From NCBI GenBank assembly GCA_017400415.1, contig JAFPTE010000115.1:1-26851 (forward strand): a stretch of 26,851 nt of DNA, given 5' to 3'. The position numbers were made by a program, and so were the translations under genes. This document shows, in pieces, positions 17,026-26,402 of this stretch; the stretch's first letter is position 1; every line of letters starts with the position of its first letter. This stretch comes from Oscillospiraceae bacterium. Its GTDB lineage: Bacteria; Bacillota; Clostridia; Oscillospirales; Oscillospiraceae. The notes beneath the pieces are model-generated. The model saw only the letters and a list, made by a program, of their open reading frames with translations, had not been told where the DNA came from and did no database searches.

Positions 17026-17964
17026 ATGGAATCTAACGGCGGAATGCTGCTGAAAAAGCTTGTGGAGGCCATCGGCCTGCAGATCGTGAACAAATCCTCG
17101 GATTATGAGACAAAACGCATCACCACCCAGGTGGTCAACCGTCCCGGGCTCCAGCTCGGCGGCTTCTATGACTTCTTCGACCCGGACCGCATGCAGATAA
17201 TCGGCGTGGCGGAGACGGCCTACCTGGCCCAGTTCACCTCCGGAAAGCGCCTGGAAAAGTTTGAACGCTTCTTTGAGAGCGGAATTCCCGCCCTTATCAT
17301 CGCCCACGATTCGGAGCTTATGCCCGAGTGCCTGGAGGCGGCGGAGAAGCACGATATTACACTTCTGAAAAGCCCCAAGGAGACCAGCGAGCTCATCGTG
17401 GCCATCATCTCCAAGCTGAAGGACGAGCTGGCGCCCTCCGTCACCCGCCACGGCGTCTTCGTGGAGATCTACGGCGAGGGCCTTCTCATCACCGGCGAGA
17501 GCGGCATCGGCAAGTCCGAGGCCGCCATCGAGCTCATAAAGCGGGGACACAGACTCATCTCCGACGATGCAGTTGACATAAAGCGGGTGGACTCCACCAC
17601 CCTTATGGGCTCCGCTCCGGAGCTCATCCGGAACTACATCGAGCTGAGGGGCATCGGCGTTGTGGACGTGCGTCGGATTTTCGGCATGGGCAGCGTGAAG
17701 TGGTCCGAGAAAATCGACCTGGTGGTCCAGCTGGAGACCTGGAAGCCGGAGACCACCTATGACCGCATAGGCAACGAGTACCACTATGTGGATATCCTGG
17801 GGGTGAAGGTGCCGCACATCACCATCCCCATCCAGCCCGGCCGGAACCTGGCCGTCATTCTGGAGGTGGCCGCCATGAACAACCGCCAGAAGCGCCAGGG
17901 CTACGACTCCGCCAAGGAGTTTTCCGACCGCATCGACCATTACTTTGACTCTCTCCAGGGGTGA
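17026..17964 (+). CDS. hprK: HPr kinase/phosphorylase HprK
   Basis: Bifunctional enzyme that phosphorylates HPr on Ser46 and reverses this, linking carbon status to catabolite repression in low-GC Gram-positives. The 312-residue product has an N-terminal MurF-like domain and a kinase domain with the HG pair at H142, Walker A GESGIGKS at 157-164, ISDDAVDI, and the HprK signature ELRGIGVVDVRRIFG around residue 206. The key residues are all present, so both activities are expected. The start follows AAGGAGG at 17013-17019. It heads an operon with wall, regulatory and replication genes. Confidence 0.96.
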   Translation: MESNGGMLLKKLVEAIGLQIVNKSSDYETKRITTQVVNRPGLQLGGFYDFFDPDRMQIIGVAETAYLAQFTSGKRLEKFERFFESGIPALIIAHDSELMPECLEAAEKHDITLLKSPKETSELIVAIISKLKDELAPSVTRHGVFVEIYGEGLLITGESGIGKSEAAIELIKRGHRLISDDAVDIKRVDSTTLMGSAPELIRNYIELRGIGVVDVRRIFGMGSVKWSEKIDLVVQLETWKPETTYDRIGNEYHYVDILGVKVPHITIPIQPGRNLAVILEVAAMNNRQKRQGYDSAKEFSDRIDHYFDSLQG

Positions 17965-17967
17965 GCC

Positions 17968-18867
17968 ATGAGAACGCAGACCTTTGCACGGCTCTATATG
18001 GAGGAGTTCGGGGAGACTGTTCTGTTTGACGAGCCCATGAGCCGCCGGACCACCTTCCGGGCCGGGGGCACTGTGGCCGCCTTCATAAAGCCCAGGACTG
18101 TGGAGGAGCTCAGCTGGCTTCTGGAAAACGCCCGGGAGGAGAGCGTTCCCGTTCTCGTAATGGGCCGGGGCTCCAACCTGCTCTTTACGGACGGGAAACA
18201 TGACCTGGCGGTTGTGTGCCTGACGGACCTTAACCGCATAACAAGGCAGGGCAGCAGCCTTACGGCCCTGGCCGGCTGTTCCCTGGGGTCCCTGGCCGCT
18301 TACGCCGCCGGGGAGGGCCTGGCGGGGCTGGAGTTCGCCTCCGGCATCCCGGGCACCGTAGGGGGCGCCGTGTACATGAACGCCGGAGCCTACGGCGGGG
18401 AGATAAAGGATGTGGCCGTCTCCGTGACGGTTTTGAGGGAGGGCGGCATAGCCGTTCTGCCGGCGGCGGAATGCGGCTTCGGTTACCGCCGCAGCGTATT
18501 TCAGGACACAGGGGATGTTGTCCTGTCCGCTTCGGTGGCTCTCTCCCCCGGGGAAAAGGGAGAGATAAGGGCCAGAATGGCGGAGCTTAACCAAAGGCGC
18601 AATGAGAAGCAGCCCATAGATAAGCCCTCCGCCGGGTCCACCTTCAAGCGGCCCCAGGGGGACTACGCCGCCCGGCTCATTGAGGCGGCGGGGCTCAAGG
18701 GCCTTACCGTGGGGGGCGCCCAGGTCTCCGTGAAGCATGCGGGCTTTGTCATCAACACCGGCGACGCCACCGCATCGGATATACTTGCACTGATGGATGA
18801 GGTACAGAAAAGGGTTTTTGATTTCTCCGGTATTCTTCTGGAGCCGGAGGTAAAAATAATACGCTGA
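17968..18867 (+). CDS. murB: UDP-N-acetylenolpyruvoylglucosamine reductase MurB
   Basis: FAD-dependent enzyme that reduces the MurA product to UDP-MurNAc. The 299-residue product has the FAD-binding segments GRGSNLLF and SGIPGTVGGAVYMNAGAYGGEI, the GYRRSVF segment, and the PSAGSTFKRP motif of type II MurB, with the catalytic Ser in SAGS. It starts three bases after the hprK stop, with the ribosome binding site AGGGGTGAG overlapping the end of hprK. This links the second wall-precursor step to a different operon from murA. Confidence 0.96.
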   Translation: MRTQTFARLYMEEFGETVLFDEPMSRRTTFRAGGTVAAFIKPRTVEELSWLLENAREESVPVLVMGRGSNLLFTDGKHDLAVVCLTDLNRITRQGSSLTALAGCSLGSLAAYAAGEGLAGLEFASGIPGTVGGAVYMNAGAYGGEIKDVAVSVTVLREGGIAVLPAAECGFGYRRSVFQDTGDVVLSASVALSPGEKGEIRARMAELNQRRNEKQPIDKPSAGSTFKRPQGDYAARLIEAAGLKGLTVGGAQVSVKHAGFVINTGDATASDILALMDEVQKRVFDFSGILLEPEVKIIR

Positions 18868-18885
18868 GAGAATCGGGGGATTAGG

Positions 18886-19749
18886 GTGGAGATACTTATC
18901 ATTTCCGGCCTCTCCGGGGCGGGGAAGAGCCGTGTGGCTGCAGCCCTGGAGGACCTGGACTTTTACGTTGTGGACAATATGCCCGTTTCGCTGATACCCA
19001 AGTTTGCGGAGCTCTGCGCCGCCACCCGGGGAAGATATGAGCGTGTGGCCCTGGTGACGGACGTGCGGAGCCGGGAGAGCTTTGACGAGCTTTTCGAGGC
19101 CCTGGATGAGCTTTTGTCCCTGGGCTTCCCCTATAAGATACTGTACGTGGACGCCACGGTGGACACCATCGTGAAGCGCTACAAGGAGACCCGCCGCCGG
19201 CACCCGCTGGATACGGAGGGCATAAGCCTTGTGGAGGCGGTCCACCGGGAGATAAAGATTCTGGAGCCCGTGCGCCAGCGGGCGGACTACACCATCGACA
19301 CTACGGGCCTCACCCTGGGCAGGCTCCAGCGGACCCTGTTCCGCATGTTCGGCGCCGGGGGCGAGGATAAGATCCGTGTGTCCTGCATGAGCTTCGGCTA
19401 TAAGTACGGCCTGCCCATGGAGGCCGATATAGTTTTCGACGTGCGCTTCCTGCCCAACCCCTTCTACGTGCCGGAGCTGAGAGACAAGACCGGCCAGAGC
19501 ACGGAGGTGGCGGAGTACGTCTTCAAGGGGGGCCAGGCCCAGGAGTTTCTGCATCGGTTTGAGGAGATGCTCTCCTACCTGATGCCCAACTATGAGGAGG
19601 AGGGCAAGCTGAGCCTGACCGTGGCCGTGGGCTGCACCGGCGGCAAGCACCGCTCCGTGGCGGTGACCGAGGCTCTGGCGGCCTACTTCGCCTCCAAGGG
19701 CTACACCACGGAGTGCATACACAGGGACCTGGACAAGGCCGGGTCATAA
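18886..19749 (+). CDS. rapZ: RNase adapter / nucleotide-binding protein RapZ (YvcJ)
   Basis: P-loop protein of the RapZ/YvcJ family. In Enterobacteria RapZ senses glucosamine-6-phosphate and controls glmS mRNA through RNase E; the Gram-positive role is less clear. The 287-residue product uses a GTG start at 18886, giving MEILIISGLSGAGKSR with Walker A at residues 8-15. TDVRSRES and YVDATVDTIVKRYKETRRRHPL are further family segments, and the C-terminal domain has VGCTGGKHRSVAVTE, the sugar-phosphate binding loop. In many Firmicutes yvcK (glmR) separates rapZ from whiA; here it is missing and whiA follows after 19 bp. Confidence 0.94.
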   Translation: MEILIISGLSGAGKSRVAAALEDLDFYVVDNMPVSLIPKFAELCAATRGRYERVALVTDVRSRESFDELFEALDELLSLGFPYKILYVDATVDTIVKRYKETRRRHPLDTEGISLVEAVHREIKILEPVRQRADYTIDTTGLTLGRLQRTLFRMFGAGGEDKIRVSCMSFGYKYGLPMEADIVFDVRFLPNPFYVPELRDKTGQSTEVAEYVFKGGQAQEFLHRFEEMLSYLMPNYEEEGKLSLTVAVGCTGGKHRSVAVTEALAAYFASKGYTTECIHRDLDKAGS

Positions 19750-19768
19750 ATACGAATGGAGAGATAGA

Positions 19769-20659
19769 ATGAGCTTTTCCGGAGAAGTGAAGGCGGAGCT
19801 CTGCCGCCAGGAGCCCGCCTCCCGGGCCCTGAGCCAGGCAGAGTGCTACGGGCTTCTGCTCTTTGCCAATACCTTCACGTCAAAAGAAATAAAAATCGTG
19901 ACCTCCTCGGAGGAGCTTAAGCGCCGCATTCCCAGGCTCTTCCGCCGGGCCTTCGGCACCGGGCCGGACTGCGAGGCCGGGGAGGAGGGGGGCAGGGCGG
20001 TGTTCTATACCGCCGACCCGGAGAAGCTGGGGCGCATACGCTCCGCCTTCGGCATGGAGCCGGAGAGCGCCCTGCATATAAACCTGGGGGCCCTGGAGGA
20101 CCCGGGCGCCCGGGAGGCCTTCCTGCGGGGGGCCTTTCTGGCCGGGGGCAGCGTCACGGACCCGGCCAAGCGCTACCACCTGGAGCTGACCACCACCCAC
20201 TACTTCGTCTCCCGGGAGATGCCCAGCCTCTTCCAGGAGATGGGGCTGGAGCCCAAGACCGTTTCCCGGGCCGGGAGCTTCGTGACCTATTTCAAGTCCT
20301 CCGCCGCCATTGAGGACGTGCTGACGGCCCTGGGCGCCCCGGTCTGCGCCATGCAGGTCATGAGCGCCAAAATCGAAAAGGATATGAAAAACTCCGTGAA
20401 CCGGAAGGTCAACTGCGACACGGCCAACGTCATGAAGAGCGTGGTGGCCTCCGAGGAGCAGATTGCGGCCATACGGAAGATACGCCGGGCGGGGCTTATG
20501 AGCTCCCTGCCGGAAAAGCTCCGCCAGACCGCCGAGAAGCGGGAGGAGCTGCCGGAGCTGAGCCTTACGGAGCTGGCCGCCGCCTTTGAGCCGCCGCTTA
20601 CGAAATCGGGAATCAACCACAGAATGAGAAAGCTCCTGGCCATCGCCCGGGAGCTGTAA
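19769..20659 (+). CDS. whiA: DNA-binding protein WhiA
   Basis: Conserved Gram-positive DNA-binding protein; in Streptomyces a sporulation regulator, in Bacillus linked to division and chromosome segregation. The 296-residue product has a degenerate LAGLIDADG homing-endonuclease-like fold (FLRGAFLAGGSVTDPAKRYHLEL) and a C-terminal helix-turn-helix (LSLTELAAAFEPPLTKSGINHRMRKL). It follows rapZ after 19 bp with GGAGAG as the ribosome binding site. Length and domains are normal. Confidence 0.95.
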   Translation: MSFSGEVKAELCRQEPASRALSQAECYGLLLFANTFTSKEIKIVTSSEELKRRIPRLFRRAFGTGPDCEAGEEGGRAVFYTADPEKLGRIRSAFGMEPESALHINLGALEDPGAREAFLRGAFLAGGSVTDPAKRYHLELTTTHYFVSREMPSLFQEMGLEPKTVSRAGSFVTYFKSSAAIEDVLTALGAPVCAMQVMSAKIEKDMKNSVNRKVNCDTANVMKSVVASEEQIAAIRKIRRAGLMSSLPEKLRQTAEKREELPELSLTELAAAFEPPLTKSGINHRMRKLLAIAREL

Positions 20660-20668
20660 GGAGACGCC

Positions 20669-23600
20669 ATGGCTTTCACCCATCTGCACGTCCATACGGA
20701 GTACAGCCTCCTGGACGGCGCCAACAGAATAAAGGACCTTGTGGCAAGGGTCAAGGCCATGGGGCAGACCGCCTGCGCCATCACCGATCACGGCGTCATG
20801 TACGGCGCCGTGTCTTTCTACGAGGAGTGCAAAAAGCAGGGCATAAAGGCCATCATCGGCTGCGAGGTCTACGTGGCCCCCAGGACCAGGTTCGATAAGG
20901 AGCACGGCCCGGATTCGGACCGGCACCACCTTATCCTGCTGTGCGAAAACGAGACCGGCTACAGAAATCTCTGCTACCTTGTCTCCATGGGCTTTGCGGA
21001 GGGCTTCTATATGAAGCCCAGGATAGATATGGACCTGCTCCGTGCCCACCACGAGGGGCTTATCTGCCTCTCCGCCTGCATCCAGGGCATCGTGCCAAAG
21101 CTCCTTATCCAGGACCGGTATGAGGAGGCCAAGAAGGCCGCCCTGGAGCATGAGGCCATCTTCGGTCACGGAAACTACTTCCTGGAGCTCCAGGACCACG
21201 GCATCCGTGAGGAGAAGAAGGCCTCCGCCGCCCTCATCCGCCTCTCCCGGGAGATAGGGGTGCCCCTGGTGGTCACCAACGACGCCCACTATCTGACCAG
21301 CTCCGACGCAGCTGCCCAGGATGTGCTCATGTGCATCCAGACCGGCAAGACCGTGGAGGACCCCAACCGGATGAAATTCGAGACCGACCAGCTCTACATG
21401 AAGACCGAGGCGGAGATGCGCAGGCTCTTCCCGGACGAGCCGGAGGCCTATTCCAACACCCAGTATATTGCGGACCGGTGCAATATGGAGTTCCGGTTCG
21501 GCCACTATTACCTGCCGGAATTCAAGCTCCCCCGGGGGGAGACGGATTCAAAGGCTTATCTTGAAAAGCTGTGCCTTGCGGGCATGCTCAAAAAGTACGG
21601 CCCGGACCGGCAGGACGTTCAGAAGCAGCTGCGGTATGAGCTGGATATGATAAACCGCATGGGCTTTACGGACTACTTTCTTATCGTCTCCGACTTCGTG
21701 GGCTACGCCAAGAAAAGCGGCATTCCCGTGGGCCCCGGCAGAGGCTCCGCCGCCGGCAGCGTGGTGAGCTACTGCCTGGATATCACCGAGGTGGACCCCA
21801 TCAAATACAGCCTGTACTTCGAGCGCTTTCTGAACCCGGAGCGGGTCTCCATGCCGGATATCGACATGGACTTCTGCGAGCGCAGAAGGGGCGAGGTCGT
21901 GGATTATGTAAAGCGCAAGTACGGAGAGGACCACGTGGCCCAGATAGTCACCTTCAATACCCTGAAGGCGAAAAACGCCGTACGCAGCGTCAGCAAGGTC
22001 CTGGGCCTTTCCTTCCAGGAGGAGAGCGAGATTGCCAAGGCCATACCAAATACTCTGAAAATCACCATAAAGGACGCCCTGGAGACCTCAAAGCAGCTCC
22101 GGGATATGTACGATTCGGACCCCAGGGTGGCGAAGGTCATCGACACCGCCCGGGCCATCGAGGATATGCCCAAGGACTCCGGCACCCACGCCGCCGGGGT
22201 GGTCATCACCAAAAACCCGGTCTACACCTATGTGCCCCTGGCCCTCTCGAAGAAGGACAACACCATCGCCACCCAGTACGTCATGACCACCCTTGAGAAG
22301 CTGGGCCTTCTGAAGATGGACTTCCTGGGCCTGCGGAACCTGACCATCATTGACGACGCCGTGAAGACCATCCGGCGCACACAGCCGGACTTCGACCTGC
22401 ACAAAATCCCCGACGACGACAGGGCCACCTACGAAATGCTGGCGGCGGGGAAGACCAGCGGCGTTTTCCAGCTGGAGAGCACCGGCATGACCGGGGTATG
22501 CACCTCCCTGCGGGCCAAGAGCATCGAGGATATCACCGCCGTCATCGCCCTGTACCGGCCGGGACCCATGGACTCCATACCCCGGTTTCTGGAGTGCTCC
22601 CAGCACCCGGAGAAGATAGTTTACAAGCACCCCATCCTGGAGCCCATACTGAACGTGACCTACGGCTGCATCGTCTACCAGGAGCAGGTCATCGAGATTT
22701 TCCGCCGCATCGCCGGCTTCTCCCTGGGCCAGGCGGATATGATTCGCCGGGCCATGAGCAAGAAGCACATGGACGAGATCGAGCGGGAGCGCACAGCCTT
22801 CATAAACGGCGATCCGGAGCGGGGCATCGCCGGCGCCGTGAAAAACGGCGTCTCCGCCTCCGTTGCGGAGAGCATCTACAACGAGATACTGGACTTTGCC
22901 AACTACGTCTTCAACAAGGCCCACGCCGTAAGCTACGCCATCGTGGCCTACCAGACCGCCTATCTGAAGTGCCACTACCCCCGGGAGTATATGGCCGCCC
23001 TTATGTCCAGCGTCCTGGGCGAGGCGGAGAAGGTGGCGGAGTACACCAAGGAGTGCAAGGATATGGGCATCGCCATCCTGCCTCCGGATATAAACGAGTC
23101 CGAAAACCGCTTCACCGTTTCCGGCCGCAACATCCGCTACGGACTGGCGGCGGTGAAGAATATCGGCAACAAATTCATTGAGCTTGTAATGGCGGAGCGG
23201 CAGAGGTCCGGCCCCTTCCGCTCCTTTGAGGACTTCACCCGGCGGATGTACGGGGCGGACTTCAACCGCCGCACCGCCGAGAGCCTTATAAAGTGCGGCG
23301 CCTTTGACGCCCTGGGAGTGAACCGGCGGCAGCTTCTGCAGATGTGCCAGCTCATTCTGGACAGCGTGGCGGACTCCTTCCGGAAGAACGTGGAGGGCCA
23401 GCTGGATCTTTTCGGCGGCGGCTCCCGGCAGCATGAGGAGCCGGAGGTCACCGTGGATATTCCTGACCTGCCGGACTATACTCCTGCGGAGAAGATGAAC
23501 ATGGAGCGGGAGGTCACGGGCCTTTACCTGTCCGGCCACCCCATGGACGACTACCGGGACGCCATGAAGCGCCTGGGGGCCGTGCCCATCGGCGCCATAA

Positions 23601-24157
23601 TGGAGCAGTACGAAAACGACCCGGACGCACTGGGCGCCCGGGACGGGGACAGCCTGACCCTGTGCGGCATTATCTCCTCCGTAAAGCAGAAAACCACCAA
23701 AAACGGCGGTATTATGGCCTATGTCACCATTACGGACGGCACCGGTGATATGGAGCTTCTGTGCTTCCAGAAGGTGCTGGACCGGTCCGGCAGGCTCCTG
23801 GAAAACGACAGGATAGTCACCGTGAAGGGGCGCCTGTCCGTCCGGGACGACAAGCCGCCTCAGGTCATGGCAAACTTCGTGGATGAGCTTAAGGATACCC
23901 AGCCCCGGACTCAGCCCCAGCCGGAGACCGTGCCTCAGCCCCAGGGGCAAAAAAAGCTCTACCTGGCCTTCGGCACCCGGGATGAGGGGCAGCTTGACTG
24001 GCTCAAAAAGCTTCTGGATATGTTCCCGGGCACGGAGCAGTGCGTCATATACTTCCGGGATACGGGGGCAAGGCTGGGTGCCCGGTGCCTTATCCATGAG
24101 GCCCTGGTGCAGGAGCTCAGCGAAAAGCTCGGCGCCGGGAACGTTATTGTAAAGTAG
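20669..24157 (+). CDS. dnaE: DNA polymerase III alpha subunit DnaE
   Basis: Replicative DNA polymerase of the C family. The 1162-residue product opens with a PHP domain (HLHVHTEYSLLDGANRI), then the polymerase core with GPGRGSAAGSVVSYCL and the catalytic Asp pair in MPDIDMDFCERRRGEVVDYV, a helix-hairpin-helix region, and an OB fold (SLTLCGIISSVKQKTTKNGGIMAYVTI, about residue 990). A Gln/Pro-rich linker at ~1075-1095 leads to a short C-terminal domain. Low-GC Gram-positives normally also carry PolC, so this is likely the DnaE partner rather than the only polymerase. The ribosome binding site is AAGGAG, and whiA lies 9 bp upstream. Confidence 0.97.
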   Translation: MAFTHLHVHTEYSLLDGANRIKDLVARVKAMGQTACAITDHGVMYGAVSFYEECKKQGIKAIIGCEVYVAPRTRFDKEHGPDSDRHHLILLCENETGYRNLCYLVSMGFAEGFYMKPRIDMDLLRAHHEGLICLSACIQGIVPKLLIQDRYEEAKKAALEHEAIFGHGNYFLELQDHGIREEKKASAALIRLSREIGVPLVVTNDAHYLTSSDAAAQDVLMCIQTGKTVEDPNRMKFETDQLYMKTEAEMRRLFPDEPEAYSNTQYIADRCNMEFRFGHYYLPEFKLPRGETDSKAYLEKLCLAGMLKKYGPDRQDVQKQLRYELDMINRMGFTDYFLIVSDFVGYAKKSGIPVGPGRGSAAGSVVSYCLDITEVDPIKYSLYFERFLNPERVSMPDIDMDFCERRRGEVVDYVKRKYGEDHVAQIVTFNTLKAKNAVRSVSKVLGLSFQEESEIAKAIPNTLKITIKDALETSKQLRDMYDSDPRVAKVIDTARAIEDMPKDSGTHAAGVVITKNPVYTYVPLALSKKDNTIATQYVMTTLEKLGLLKMDFLGLRNLTIIDDAVKTIRRTQPDFDLHKIPDDDRATYEMLAAGKTSGVFQLESTGMTGVCTSLRAKSIEDITAVIALYRPGPMDSIPRFLECSQHPEKIVYKHPILEPILNVTYGCIVYQEQVIEIFRRIAGFSLGQADMIRRAMSKKHMDEIERERTAFINGDPERGIAGAVKNGVSASVAESIYNEILDFANYVFNKAHAVSYAIVAYQTAYLKCHYPREYMAALMSSVLGEAEKVAEYTKECKDMGIAILPPDINESENRFTVSGRNIRYGLAAVKNIGNKFIELVMAERQRSGPFRSFEDFTRRMYGADFNRRTAESLIKCGAFDALGVNRRQLLQMCQLILDSVADSFRKNVEGQLDLFGGGSRQHEEPEVTVDIPDLPDYTPAEKMNMEREVTGLYLSGHPMDDYRDAMKRLGAVPIGAIMEQYENDPDALGARDGDSLTLCGIISSVKQKTTKNGGIMAYVTITDGTGDMELLCFQKVLDRSGRLLENDRIVTVKGRLSVRDDKPPQVMANFVDELKDTQPRTQPQPETVPQPQGQKKLYLAFGTRDEGQLDWLKKLLDMFPGTEQCVIYFRDTGARLGARCLIHEALVQELSEKLGAGNVIVK

Positions 24158-24165
24158 GAGAGAAG

Positions 24166-24567
24166 ATGGCAAATACCTTTCTGCCGGAGCTGAGCCCGGA
24201 GAGCGCAAGGCAGCTCTCCAACCTGGCTCTGGCCCACGTGGGGGATGCGGTGTTCGAGCTTATGGTGCGGACAAAGCTGGCGTCCCAGGGCCGGGAGACG
24301 GCCCATAATCTGCATAAGATGTCCGTGAGTCTGGTCCGGGCTCCTGCCCAGGCAAGGCGCATGGAAAGAATCATACCCCTTCTGACCGAGGAGGAGGCGG
24401 AGGTGTACCGCCGGGGCCGGAACGCCAAGGTGAACTCCGTGCCCAAGGCCGCCTCCACGGAGGAGTACCACGCCGCCACGGGGCTTGAGGCCCTGTTCGG
24501 CTACCTGTACCTGACGGGCCGGTCCCAGCGGGCTATGGAGCTCTTCGAGCTCTCGGAGGTGCAGTGA
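24166..24567 (+). CDS. mrnC: Mini-ribonuclease 3 (MrnC)
   Basis: Homodimeric RNase III-like enzyme without a dsRNA-binding domain that matures 23S rRNA in Gram-positives. The 133-residue product is the usual size, with the RNase III signature LALAHVGDAVFELMVRTKL holding the catalytic Asp/Glu, and later GRNAKVNSVPKAASTEEYHAATGLEALFGYLYLTGR. It is 8 bp after dnaE, and its TGA overlaps the rqcH ATG by one base. Confidence 0.95.
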   Translation: MANTFLPELSPESARQLSNLALAHVGDAVFELMVRTKLASQGRETAHNLHKMSVSLVRAPAQARRMERIIPLLTEEEAEVYRRGRNAKVNSVPKAASTEEYHAATGLEALFGYLYLTGRSQRAMELFELSEVQ

Positions 24568-26272
24568 TGGCCCTGGACGGAAACTTTCTCCGGGCCCTGT
24601 GCCGGGAGCTTGCCGAAAACCTTGCCGGGGCAAAAATCGAAAAGGTCAATCAGCCCTCCCGGAACGAGATCGTGCTCTCCGTGAAGACGGCCTCCGGCCG
24701 CCGGGAGCTGTACCTGGGGGGCGGAAACGGGGGAGCCCGGGTGTGCTTTACCGCCATGGAGCCGGACCGGCCCGCCCAGCCTCCCATGTTCTGCATGCTC
24801 CTCCGGAAGCACCTGGTGGGCGCCAGGGTGCTGGAGGTGAGCCAGCCCGGCGGGGACCGGATTCTGCGCCTGGACCTGGACGCCCCGGGCACCTTCGGCC
24901 TGGGGGAGCGCCGGAGCCTTATCTGCGAGCTCTTCGGCCGCAGTGCAAACATAATCCTCACGGACGGGGATGACATAATCACGGACTGCCTGTACCGCAC
25001 GGGCGGCATCGACGAAAAGCGGGCCGTCCTGCCGGGCATGCGCTACCGGCCCCCGGAGATGCGGGGGAAGCGGGATCTCTTCGCCCTGGGCGGGGAGGAT
25101 ATCGCAGCCCTTCTGGACGCCGCTGACAGCGATATGCTTTTTGACAAGTGGATACTTGACAGCTTTGAGGGCGTCTCGCCTCTGGTGAGCCGGGAGCTTT
25201 GCCTCCGGGCCTGCGGGGGCGTGTCCGAGCCCGTCTATTCCGTGGCCCGGGACCGGGCCCTGGAGGCGCTGGAGTACCTGCGCAGCGCTTCTCCCCAGCC
25301 CTGGGCAGCCTATGATGAGGCAGGGCAGCTGCGGGAGTTTTCCTATATCCCGGTCTTTCAGTACGGGGGAGCGCCGGAGCGGGCGGAGAGCTTTTCCTCC
25401 CTTCTGGACAGCTTCTGGAGCGAGAGGACCGAGGAGGAGCGGCGCCGCCGCCGGACCGGGGACATTCTGAAAACCGTCAAAACTCTCCGGGACCGGGTGG
25501 AGCGGCGGCTGGGCAATCAGCGCCGGGAGCTTCTGGAGACGGAGAAGCGGGAGTATTACCGCCAGTGCGGTGACCTGATAACCTCCAATCTGTACCGGCT
25601 CCGGAAGGGGGAGACCGCCTTTGAGGCGGAGGACTGGTTTATGGGCGGAGTGCGGCAGATAACCCTGGACCCCCTGAAAACGCCCCAGGAGAACGCCGCC
25701 CGGTACTATAAGGAATATTCCAGACTGAAAAGCGCCGAGGGCCACCTCATGGGCGAGATAGACAGGGGCGAGAAGGAGCTGGCCTATCTGGAGAGCGTCC
25801 TGGAGGAGCTGAGCCGGGCGGATTCCTTCCGGGCGGTCAGCGAGATAAGGGAGGAGCTCTATGAGTCCGGCATCCTCCGCCGGGAGGGGAAGAAGCGGGA
25901 GAAGATACGGCCGGAGGGCCCCCTGCAGTTTACCTCCACGGAGGGCTATGCCATCCGTGTGGGCCGCAACAATCTGCAGAACGACGAGCTGACCTTCCGC
26001 AGCTCCGCCAAAACGGATATATGGCTCCACGCCCTGAAAAGCCACGGCAGCCACGTCATAATCTCCTGTGCCGGCGCCCAGCCCGGGGAGAGACCAACGC
26101 CCAGGCCGCCGCCCAGGCGGCCAATTACAGCCAGGCCCGGGAGGGCAGCAAGGTGCCTGTGGACTGGGCCCTGGTGAAGTACGTGAAGAAGCCCGCCGGG
26201 GCCCGCCCCGGCATGGTGACCTACACAAACCAGCACACGGTCCTGGCAGAGCCCAGGGGCACAATCGAATAA
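24567..26272 (+). pseudogene. rqcH: Ribosome quality control protein RqcH (NFACT family), frameshifted near the 3' end
   Basis: RqcH/Rqc2 homologue (NFACT, older name fibronectin-binding protein) that binds stalled 50S subunits and recruits alanyl-tRNA for C-terminal tailing. The start at 24567 follows GGAGGT (24555-24560) and overlaps mrnC. The N-terminal NFACT-N domain, a helical middle region, a coiled coil (YYKEYSRLKSAEGHLMG...) and the NFACT-R motif DIWLHALKSHGSHVIIS are intact. At about 26088-26092 the frame shifts: after AQPGE the next residues ETNAQAAAQ lie in the -1 frame, where homology runs on to VDWALVKYVKKPAGARPGMVTY and stop at 26272. One missing base in GGAGGAG (read GGAGAG) explains it. 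Without it the product ends at 26177 (536 residues); repaired it would be about 568 residues, normal for the family. Mutation or sequencing error cannot be told apart here. Confidence 0.88.
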
Positions 26273-26305
26273 AAAAAGGGTGCGTTCCAAATGCGGAACG
26301 CACCC
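26271..26305. terminator. Terminator between rqcH and the rubrerythrin fragment
   Basis: GGGTGCGTTCC (26278-26288) pairs perfectly with GGAACGCACCC (26295-26305), an 11-bp stem with a 6-base loop. Seven A at 26271-26277 give a strong U-tract for - strand transcripts, so it is mainly the terminator of the - strand rubrerythrin gene. The T-rich region to the right is weaker but may also serve rqcH. Confidence 0.85.
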
Positions 26306-26321
26306 TTGTGGTTTAGTTTTC

Positions 26322-26402
26322 TTATTTCCCGAAGTATCTCTTGTACAGGCCCTCGAAGGCTCTGCCGTGGCGGGCTTCGTCACGGCCGATCTCATTAGTC
26401 AC
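26322..26402 (-). pseudogene. 3'-terminal fragment of a reverse-rubrerythrin / NADH peroxidase-like gene
   Basis: On the - strand the last 25 or so codons read TNEIGRDEARHGRAFEGLYKRYFGK then TAA. The DEARHG segment is the final ExxH iron-ligand helix of the diiron rubrerythrin fold. A C-terminus ending with the diiron helix (no rubredoxin domain after it) suggests the reversed type, peroxide-reducing rubrerythrin. Upstream of this, residues no longer resemble the family and composition becomes AT-rich. The fragment lacks the start and most of the protein, so it is not functional by itself. An intact copy is expected at the other end of the inserted element. The family call rests on a short segment. 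Confidence 0.7.

Noticed and set aside
17011..19722. Very long open frame (about 900 codons) on the - strand opposite hprK, murB and rapZ, and similar ones opposite murA-ftsQ and dnaE
   Set aside because: These arise from the strong third-position GC bias of the + strand genes; they have no family resemblance, no ribosome binding site, and the + strand genes are unmistakable.
26085..26095. Programmed -1 ribosomal frameshift in rqcH
   Set aside because: There is no slippery heptamer of the X-XXY-YYZ type and no reason for such control in this family; a single-base deletion or sequencing error is simpler.
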